Part shown: positions 14,799-20,153 of the stretch, piece after piece | How the letters are laid out: each line of letters opens with the position of its first letter | Numbering within the stretch: the first letter of the stretch is position 1 | Source of the DNA: Dehalococcoidia bacterium | GTDB taxonomy: Bacteria; Chloroflexota; Dehalococcoidia; Dehalococcoidales; W693 | Length of the DNA: 20,153 nt | Assembly (NCBI GenBank): GCA_011170385.1 | Contig: DUFE01000049.1 | Span: 1 to 20,153 of the forward strand | Direction of reading: 5' to 3' | Notes under the pieces: generated by a model | What the model was told of the DNA's origin: nothing | The model's database searches: none | Seen by the model: the letters and a program-made list of their open reading frames with translations, nothing else | Made by a program: the position numbers and the translations under genes

Positions 14799-15599
14799 TT
14801 ATCTTGTATCAGTAAGTTCCTCTATGGCTTTTACCCAGCCGTCGGGTCCAATGCCATTAACCTTATAGAGGTTCGGCAGCTTTATATTTTCCCAGTAACC
14901 GGGTGGTTTCTGCACCAGTATCGGAAAATCGACCACAGCCAGCATCGGTTCGTCATTGGGGCTGTCGCCGACACCGATGGTCTTAATACTGCCCCATTTC
15001 TGTTTGTAGAGGTTCGCCAGAACCTCTACGGCGACTCCCTTATCACTACCTACGGCGACACAAAATAGGCGACTGCCCCGGCTCCAGTCCAGCCCGGCAG
15101 CCTTTAGGCAATCCAGTGTATGCTTTAATTCAACCTCCGAGCCGATAATGTCTAAAGTTTCGCTATATTCCCGCTGACGCGCCCTTCCCGCCGAAGCCAT
15201 ATCCAGTCCGGTCAGCGTGGCAACTTCGGCTTCGCTCATATCGCCGAAGCCCTTAAAGTCTAAACCATTCTCCTGCCTTGCCGCATCTAGTTTCCGTCTT
15301 ATATTATTGTATAGCATGCCCAGCTCAATAACATTGTACTCACCGGCTTGCCGTTGATACTCATAAACAAACTTGAAATAGTCTCTGCCGATGAATATCG
15401 CCCCGCCGTTTTCGGCAATAAAGGGGGCATCCAATCCAAGCTGCCAGCGGTAAAACTCTATCTCTGCCCTTGTCTTGGACGAGCAGGGTACAATTTCCAC
15501 ACCCGCTTTCTTCAGCTTGTTTATCAGTGGTCTGACCACATCGCAGGAATAGGTATAGTAGTCGAGCAGGGTTCCATCCAGGTCGGTAAATATTACCAT
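14799..15599 (-). CDS. Mannosyl-3-phosphoglycerate phosphatase (HAD superfamily)
   Basis: This 266-residue cytoplasmic enzyme is predicted to dephosphorylate mannosyl-3-phosphoglycerate to mannosylglycerate, a compatible solute. The HAD motifs are in order: DLDGT with catalytic Asp6 and Asp8, motif II Ser in PCSSKT (40-41), Lys187 in SDKGVAV, and metal-binding GDSPNDE (Asp212, Asp216). The cap region carries REYSET (143-148), which matches the REYSEP-type signature of the MPGP subfamily; related glucosyl-3-phosphoglycerate phosphatases cannot be excluded. I start at ATG 15599-15597, which has AGGGAG upstream and opens directly into motif I. A longer frame from 15716 would add a non-homologous-looking 39 residues. 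It is transcribed divergently from sufC. No mannosyl-3-phosphoglycerate synthase is in the window. Confidence 0.83.
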   Translation of the reverse strand: MVIFTDLDGTLLDYYTYSCDVVRPLINKLKKAGVEIVPCSSKTRAEIEFYRWQLGLDAPFIAENGGAIFIGRDYFKFVYEYQRQAGEYNVIELGMLYNNIRRKLDAARQENGLDFKGFGDMSEAEVATLTGLDMASAGRARQREYSETLDIIGSEVELKHTLDCLKAAGLDWSRGSRLFCVAVGSDKGVAVEVLANLYKQKWGSIKTIGVGDSPNDEPMLAVVDFPILVQKPPGYWENIKLPNLYKVNGIGPDGWVKAIEELTDTR

Positions 15600-15660
15600 C
15601 TTTTCTTCTACTCCCTGCCAATCCACGCCACGATTCACTTCAACCCCCATTCTGTGCTGA

Positions 15661-15697
15661 TTTGCTAACAGGCTTGCAGGTGGTATAATGATACCAC
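15661..15697 (+). promoter_or_regulatory. sufC promoter with palindromic operator over the -10 box
   Basis: A perfect TATAAT (15684-15689) has TTTGCT (15661-15666) 17 nt upstream. The -10 box lies inside a perfect 7-bp inverted repeat, GTGGTAT-AATG-ATACCAC (15680-15697). A protein dimer bound there would block RNA polymerase. The promoter would drive sufC-sufB, leaving a leader of about 120 nt. The region is shared with the divergent phosphatase gene. Confidence 0.6.
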
Positions 15698-15747
15698 AGA
15701 GTTGAAGTAAGCTCATACGGCCGTTATCGGCTGTAATAACAGGTAAT

Positions 15748-15794
15748 GCAGTTGCCAGCCATTATCCGTTAAAGCCACACACGGCTGGCAATGC
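15748..15794 (+). promoter_or_regulatory. Leader hairpin just upstream of the sufC ribosome binding site
   Basis: GCA (15748-15750) and TTGCCAGCC (15752-15760) pair with GGCTGGCAA (15783-15791) and TGC (15792-15794). This gives 12 bp with a single bulged G and a 22-nt loop. The stem ends a few bases before the AAAGGAGG Shine-Dalgarno of sufC. No U-run follows, so translational or stability control is more likely than termination. Confidence 0.5.
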
Positions 15795-15814
15795 TCTAAA
15801 GGAGGCTTCAGCAA

Positions 15815-16573
15815 ATGGAAAAGGGAAAGAATAACCTGCTGGAGGTTGAAGACCTGTCTGTCAGGGTAGATGGCAGGCACATCCTGCACGATATCAACCT
15901 GTGCATACAGCCCGGCGAGACGCATGTCATCTTCGGGCCTAACGGCGGCGGCAAGACCACGCTGCTGATGACCATAATGGGCTTTCCCCGCTACCGTATA
16001 ACCAAGGGTAGGATACTCTTTAAGGGCGAAGACATTACCGATATACCTCTTGATGAACGTGCCAACCTGGGCATAGGCTTATCCTTCCAGAGACCGCCGG
16101 TAGTTCGCGGCGTTAAGACCCGCGATATAGTCGTCGCCTGCCTCAAGGATAAGAATGATCCGGGCACCGCAGAAGGACTGGCTAAAAAAGCCAACCTCAC
16201 CGATTTCCTCGACAGGGATATAAACCACGGCTTCTCCGGAGGCGAGATAAAACGCTCGGAGATGCTTCAGCTTTTGGCGCAGGCTCCGGAGCTGGCACTC
16301 CTGGATGAGCCCGAATCAGGCGTCGATCTAGAGAACATCGCTCTTATCGGACAGCTAATAAACCACCTGCTGGGTAAAATCCATCCGATACATATGCGCA
16401 CGCACAGCGGTTTGATAATCTCTCATACCGGTCATATCCTTGACTACGTCAACGCCCGCACCGGCTACGTTATGTGCAACGGCAGGATAATCTGTGAGGG
16501 GGATCCCCACGACATTCTGACCACAATCAAGGAAAAGGGTTACCGGGAGTGTGTTTCATGTCCGATGAAGTAA
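15815..16573 (+). CDS. sufC: SufC-type ATPase, iron-sulfur cluster assembly
   Basis: This 252-residue cytoplasmic ABC-type ATPase works with the SufB-like scaffold to build Fe-S clusters. Walker A is GPNGGGKTT (41-49), the Q-loop is in LSFQRPP (89-95), the signature is FSGGEIKRSE (140-149) and Walker B is ALLDEPESGVD (161-171). The FSGGE and DEPESGVD forms are characteristic of SufC rather than transport ATPases, and no membrane partner is nearby. The start is ATG at 15815 behind a strong AAAGGAGG. Its end overlaps the sufB start by 16 bp. The stem-loop and palindrome upstream suggest regulated expression. Confidence 0.93.
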   Translation: MEKGKNNLLEVEDLSVRVDGRHILHDINLCIQPGETHVIFGPNGGGKTTLLMTIMGFPRYRITKGRILFKGEDITDIPLDERANLGIGLSFQRPPVVRGVKTRDIVVACLKDKNDPGTAEGLAKKANLTDFLDRDINHGFSGGEIKRSEMLQLLAQAPELALLDEPESGVDLENIALIGQLINHLLGKIHPIHMRTHSGLIISHTGHILDYVNARTGYVMCNGRIICEGDPHDILTTIKEKGYRECVSCPMK

Positions 16574-17751
16574 AAAAGGCATCTACTGGAAACGACATAG
16601 ACCTGTCCCTCTATGAAAGCCAGACGGCTGAAAAACCATCAGACATAGACCCTTCATCGCTTTCGGACGAAGATAAGCAGCAGATGATGTCCGCCGGTAT
16701 AATGCTGGAAGACCTCTCCCAGCGTTCGGGTACTTATATCCAAATCGACAATGCCCCTGTTCACAGCTCGGTGAAGCAGGACGGCATAGAGGTCATGGCT
16801 ATCAGCCAGGCTCTTGATAAATACGGCTGGCTTAAGGACTATTTCTGGCGGGCGGTAGCTGCCGACACCGACAAATACACCGAACACGTCGATAGCCACC
16901 GCTCTGAGGGTTACTTCATCCGGGCGTTGCCCGGCAGTAAGACCCTCTACCCGGTTCAGGCTTGCCTATATCTGGCTAAAAACCACCTCGTTCAGGATGT
17001 TCATAACATCGTAATTGCCGAAGAAGGCTCTGAGTTGCATATTATAACCGGCTGCACCACCGCTGCCGGCAAGGAGGCGGGTATTCATCTAGGTGTCTCC
17101 GAGTTCTATATCAAGAAGGGTGCCAAGATCACCTTCAGTATGATTCATAGCTGGACGCCGGATACCGGTGTACGCCCCCGCACCTCTACTGTTATCGAAG
17201 AAGACGGCCTTTTCTTGAGCAACTATATCATTATGAAGCCGGTACGCTCTCTCCAAGCATATCCATCAGCCATATGCAACGGTAAAAACGCCACCGTCAG
17301 GTTCAATAGCGTTATGGTCGCCACACCCGGCTCTAATATGGACCTGGGCTCGAAGGTTTTCCTTAACGCCGATGGTTCCAAAGCTGAAATCGTATCCCGC
17401 GCCATCACCACCGGCGGCGATATCATCGCCCGTGGCTATATAGAAGGCAACCACCCCGAATCAAAAGGGCACCTGGAATGCCGTGGCTTGATCATGGGCG
17501 ATTCGGGTAATATTCACGCCATCCCCGAGCTCAAAGGCAGCGTCGCCGGAGTCGATCTCTCCCACGAGGCGGCGGTTGGCAAAATCGCCGAAGAGGAGAT
17601 CGAATACCTTATGGCACGAGGGCTTTCACGCGATGAAGCTACAGCGACAATAGTACGCGGCTTTCTCAATGTCGATATCGAAGGGTTGCCACCGATGCTC
17701 CATGCCGAGATGAAAAAAGCTATCGAGGCTAGCGAGCAAGACCTTTTTTAA
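16558..17751 (+). CDS. sufB: SufB/SufD-family Fe-S cluster scaffold protein
   Basis: This 397-residue cytoplasmic scaffold is the partner of SufC. It has the right-handed beta-helix core of the SufBD family. The C-terminal block is GHLECRGLIMG (Cys308), then DLSHEAAVGKI (His336, Glu337) and EEEIEYLMARGLSRDEATATIV. By comparison with E. coli SufB, Cys308 lines up with the essential Cys405 and His-Glu with the Glu432-Glu434 segment, so it looks active. There is no separate SufD, SufS, SufU or SufE in the neighbourhood, which matches the two-gene minimal system (often called SMS). I start at ATG 16558, 8 nt after GGGAG; a GTG at 16549 would overlap that ribosome binding site. The gene overlaps sufC by 16 bp. 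Confidence 0.9.
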   Translation: MSDEVKKASTGNDIDLSLYESQTAEKPSDIDPSSLSDEDKQQMMSAGIMLEDLSQRSGTYIQIDNAPVHSSVKQDGIEVMAISQALDKYGWLKDYFWRAVAADTDKYTEHVDSHRSEGYFIRALPGSKTLYPVQACLYLAKNHLVQDVHNIVIAEEGSELHIITGCTTAAGKEAGIHLGVSEFYIKKGAKITFSMIHSWTPDTGVRPRTSTVIEEDGLFLSNYIIMKPVRSLQAYPSAICNGKNATVRFNSVMVATPGSNMDLGSKVFLNADGSKAEIVSRAITTGGDIIARGYIEGNHPESKGHLECRGLIMGDSGNIHAIPELKGSVAGVDLSHEAAVGKIAEEEIEYLMARGLSRDEATATIVRGFLNVDIEGLPPMLHAEMKKAIEASEQDLF

Positions 17752-17774
17752 CCCGCCATGATTTTCAGCCTTGA

Positions 17775-17803
17775 TTGACTGGTCTAAATCACTATTGTAT
17801 TAT
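17775..17803 (+). promoter_or_regulatory. Promoter for the pabB-pabA-pabC operon
   Basis: TTGACT (17775-17780), a 17-nt spacer and TATTAT (17798-17803) form a near-consensus promoter. The predicted start is near 17810, leaving about 40 nt before the pabB ATG at 17850. There is no clear terminator between sufB and this promoter. Confidence 0.65.
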
Positions 17804-17849
17804 GCTTTAGCGCATTTAACAGAAAACCAACCAGTCATGGTTTAATCCT

Positions 17850-19286
17850 ATGGTAAAAACACCGCGTCATCCTTTAATAGAAGAGATAGATACAGAGCTA
17901 TCACCACCCGAAGCCTTCAAACTGCTGGTAGACGAGCCTTTCAGCTTCTTTCTTGATAGCGGTATGGACCCCCATAAGCTGGGACGATACTCCTTTATCG
18001 GCAGCTGTCCCTTCCTGATATTGAGCTCCCGCGGTGATGAGGTAACAATCATACAGGGCAGTAAAAAGAGTCACCAACAAGGCAACCCCTTCGACATATT
18101 AAACCGCTTTCTTGAGCTGTATCGACTGGAGTATGAAGATCCACCGGTGCCTTTTATCAGCGGCGCCGTCGGCTATTTCAGCTATGACCTGTGCCACTTT
18201 ATAGAACGCCTGCCCACCACCGCCATAGACGACTTGAATCTACCGGAGTGCTATTTTGCCTTCTACGATACCGTTATAGCCTTCGACAATCTTCTAAACA
18301 AAACCTACATCATCTCCAACGGCTTTCCCAGGCTGGAAGAGGATAAGAGAAAAGAAAAGGCTGTCAGCTGTATAGCTGAAGCCAGACTAATGCTAACCGG
18401 AACGCAGGTCCCGGTAGATAGAGAGAAACAACTCCCACCTTCCATTCAATCATCTCTAAAGGGTAACTTTACCCGCAAAGAATATATAAACGCCGTCAAA
18501 AAAGCCCGCCAGTATATCATCGAAGGGGATATATTTGAGGTGAACCTGTCGCAGCGCTTCGAAACAGAGCTTGGCGTTACTCCCTACCAGCTATACCGGC
18601 GGCTGCGCCAGTTAAACCCAGCGCCATTTGCCTGCTACCTCGGCTTCGATGAGGTGAAAGTGGTGAGCGCTTCACCGGAGCGTTTTATCCGTCTTCGCGG
18701 CGATTACGTGGAAACGCGCCCCATCAAGGGAACTCGCCCCCGCAGCAAAGACCAGCGGGAGGATAATGCACTGGCAAACGAGCTACTCAATAGCGAGAAG
18801 GACAGGGCGGAGAATATCATGATCGTAGACCTGGAGAGGAACGACCTTGGGCGTGTCTGCCGTTACGGCACTGTCAGGGTTACCGAACTGGCTATACTAG
18901 AGGTCTTCCCCACCGTCTTTCACCTCACCTCCACGGTGACAGGCAGGCTCAACGAGGGTAAAAACGGCATCGATTTACTGAAAGCTACCTTCCCCGGTGG
19001 CTCCATAACCGGCGCCCCCAAGGTAAGGTCTATGGAGATTATAGACGAGCTTGAGCCAACTAGGAGAAGTATATATACCGGCAGCATCGGTTACATCGGT
19101 TTCAACGGCGACCTGGACCTTAACATCGTCATTCGCACCTTCCTTATTAAGAATAACAGGGCATATTTTCAGGTGGGCGGCGCCATTACCTATGATTCGG
19201 ACCCCGAAGCCGAATACCAGGAGACGCTGGACAAGGCACGTGCGCTTATGGATACCCTCGATATAACTATTAGCAGGGTAAATTAG
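17850..19286 (+). CDS. pabB: Aminodeoxychorismate synthase component I
   Basis: This 478-residue cytoplasmic enzyme, with PabA, converts chorismate and glutamine to 4-amino-4-deoxychorismate for folate. The N-terminal domain (about 1-170) contains LGRYSFIGSCPFLIL and GAVGYFSYDL. The chorismate-binding domain (about 215-475) begins FTRKEYINAVKKARQYIIEGDIFEVNLSQRF. The decisive motif is PIKGTRPRS with Lys293, the PabB-type lysine where anthranilate synthase (TrpE) has alanine. NIMIVDLERNDLGRV and FPGGSITGAPKVRSME complete the active-site motifs. The start is ATG at 17850 with little Shine-Dalgarno. pabA follows after 2 bp. The identity as PabB rather than TrpE is also supported by the adjacent pabC-like gene. 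Confidence 0.93.
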   Translation: MVKTPRHPLIEEIDTELSPPEAFKLLVDEPFSFFLDSGMDPHKLGRYSFIGSCPFLILSSRGDEVTIIQGSKKSHQQGNPFDILNRFLELYRLEYEDPPVPFISGAVGYFSYDLCHFIERLPTTAIDDLNLPECYFAFYDTVIAFDNLLNKTYIISNGFPRLEEDKRKEKAVSCIAEARLMLTGTQVPVDREKQLPPSIQSSLKGNFTRKEYINAVKKARQYIIEGDIFEVNLSQRFETELGVTPYQLYRRLRQLNPAPFACYLGFDEVKVVSASPERFIRLRGDYVETRPIKGTRPRSKDQREDNALANELLNSEKDRAENIMIVDLERNDLGRVCRYGTVRVTELAILEVFPTVFHLTSTVTGRLNEGKNGIDLLKATFPGGSITGAPKVRSMEIIDELEPTRRSIYTGSIGYIGFNGDLDLNIVIRTFLIKNNRAYFQVGGAITYDSDPEAEYQETLDKARALMDTLDITISRVN

Positions 19287-19288
19287 AT

Positions 19289-19873
19289 ATGGTTATAGTC
19301 ATCGATAACTACGATTCCTTCGTCTATAACATCGCCCAGTACCTGGGGGAGCTGGGCTGGGAGCCAGCGGTCTATCGCAACGATTGCATCGCTCCCTCCG
19401 ATATGGAGAAGCTGTCGCCTTCTCATATCATTATATCCCCCGGCCCCCGCACCCCGCTCGAAGCCGGCATCTCTAACGACGTCATTCGCAGCTTCACCGG
19501 CAGGATTCCCATTCTCGGCATCTGCCTTGGTCACCAGTGTATCGGCTATGTTTTCGGCGGTAAAATAGTCCCCTCTCCAGTACCAACTCACGGCAAGCGC
19601 TCCCTCGTCTACCATGACGGTAAGACGATATACAAAGGTATCCCCAAGCCGTTCGGCGGGGGCCGTTACCATTCGCTGGTGGTAGAACGAAGCACGCTGC
19701 CGCCCTCGCTGGAGCTATCGGCGGAGACCGGCGACGGCATCGTTATGGGCATACGCCATAGGGGCTACCCGATCGAGGGGATTCAGTTTCACCCGGAATC
19801 TATCCTGACCGAGGTCGGTCATAATGTGCTGACTAACTTCCTCAACCTCGCGCATCAGGGAAGGCAGGAATAA
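19289..19873 (+). CDS. pabA: Aminodeoxychorismate synthase glutamine amidotransferase component
   Basis: This 194-residue class I glutamine amidotransferase supplies ammonia to PabB. The catalytic triad is visible: Cys79 in GICLGHQC, with His168 and Glu170 in QFHPES. The opening VIVIDNYDSFVYNIAQYL and ISPGPRTP are standard for PabA/TrpG. Sequence alone cannot separate PabA from TrpG, and in some bacteria one protein serves both synthases; the operon with pabB and pabC favours folate synthesis. The start is ATG at 19289, 2 bp after the pabB stop, with AGGG in the end of pabB as the ribosome binding site. Confidence 0.93.
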   Translation: MVIVIDNYDSFVYNIAQYLGELGWEPAVYRNDCIAPSDMEKLSPSHIIISPGPRTPLEAGISNDVIRSFTGRIPILGICLGHQCIGYVFGGKIVPSPVPTHGKRSLVYHDGKTIYKGIPKPFGGGRYHSLVVERSTLPPSLELSAETGDGIVMGIRHRGYPIEGIQFHPESILTEVGHNVLTNFLNLAHQGRQE

Positions 19874-19876
19874 CTG

Positions 19877-20153
19877 ATGAAGTCTATTATTTATCTCAAC
19901 GGCAAATTGATACCGCTAGAACGTGCCGCTATATCCCCGCTGGATTATGGCTTCCTCTACGGCTACGGTGTCTTCGAGACCATGCGCGCCTATGGTGGCA
20001 TTGTTTTCCGCCTAGACAGGCACCTCGACCGCCTTGCATCATCTGTCGTGGCACTGGGAATACCCGCTATAACATTCGACCTGAAAGAAGCGGTGGCTTC
20101 CATGTTAAGGGCAAACAAGCTCGGCAGTGCTCGTATCCGCATTACCATCTCCA
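19877..20153 (+). CDS. pabC: Aminodeoxychorismate lyase / class IV aminotransferase (partial, runs off the window)
   Basis: The first 92 residues of a PLP-dependent fold-type IV enzyme are present. It starts at ATG 19877, 3 bp after the pabA stop, with AGGCAGGA as ribosome binding site. The fragment shows MKSIIYLNGKLIPLERAAIS, the DYGFLYGYGVFETMRAYGG motif and FRLDRHLDRLASS, as in PabC and also in branched-chain and D-amino acid aminotransferases. The position after pabB and pabA favours PabC, which eliminates pyruvate from aminodeoxychorismate to give 4-aminobenzoate. The PLP lysine region lies beyond the window, so the call within fold-type IV rests on context. Confidence 0.85.
   Translation, partial: MKSIIYLNGKLIPLERAAISPLDYGFLYGYGVFETMRAYGGIVFRLDRHLDRLASSVVALGIPAITFDLKEAVASMLRANKLGSARIRITIS

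Noticed and set aside
15600..15716. N-terminal extension of the phosphatase from 15716.
   Set aside because: HAD motif I normally lies at the very start. ATG 15599 has an AGGGAG site, and the extension overlaps the sufC promoter and palindrome.
17850..19873. Anthranilate synthase (trpE-trpG) instead of pabB-pabA.
   Set aside because: The PIKGT motif with lysine marks PabB, and a PabC-type gene follows directly; no other trp genes are present.

Overview
The window looks like a contig from an uncultured bacterium, most plausibly a Dehalococcoidia-type Chloroflexota. That assignment is inference. It rests on the combination of a two-gene sufC-sufB module, a mannosyl-3-phosphoglycerate phosphatase, a pabB-pabA-pabC operon and small Dehalococcoidia-style lipoproteins, not on any phylogenetic marker. 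There are no rRNA or tRNA genes, CRISPR arrays, insertion sequences or phage genes. Several promoters are close to the sigma-70 consensus with 17-bp spacers.

Layout. (1) 1-3549, minus strand: a peptide/nickel-type ABC importer operon, dppA-like lipoprotein, then dppB-like permease, then dppC-like permease (cut by the window edge), with a strong hairpin between dppA and dppB. (2) 3550-6548: a visibly AT-rich stretch with a secreted, membrane-anchored caspase-like (C14) protein, a one-helix protein of unknown function and a small SAM methyltransferase. (3) 6597-9382, minus strand: a GT-C type membrane glycosyltransferase-like protein, a GYD-domain protein and a lipoprotein. Two copies of a structured RNA-like element (8045-8128 and 9249-9336) interleave with these genes, each ending in a terminator-like hairpin with compensatory stem changes. 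(4) 9608-13221, plus strand: a complete glycine betaine/choline-type ABC importer (opuAC-opuAA-opuAB) behind a strong promoter and a short attenuator-like hairpin. (5) 13250-14790, plus strand: a two-gene ABC-2 exporter with its own promoter. (6) 14799-15599, minus strand: mannosyl-3-phosphoglycerate phosphatase. (7) 15680-17751, plus strand: sufC-sufB, a minimal iron-sulfur cluster scaffold, behind a palindrome that covers the -10 box. (8) 17775 to the right edge, plus strand: pabB-pabA-pabC for 4-aminobenzoate (folate) synthesis, with pabC cut by the window edge.

How it fits together. Betaine uptake (opu) and the last step of mannosylglycerate synthesis (phosphatase) both point to osmotic adaptation. 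The suf and pab operons are core housekeeping. The best candidate for something undescribed is the duplicated leader element around the lipoprotein/GYD/glycosyltransferase genes. It has a conserved 37-nt core, a mutually exclusive alternative pairing (antiterminator versus terminator), and a promoter placed just upstream of one copy. Two further oddities are strong Shine-Dalgarno sequences followed by ACG-AAG-AAA where ATG-AAG-AAA would be expected.
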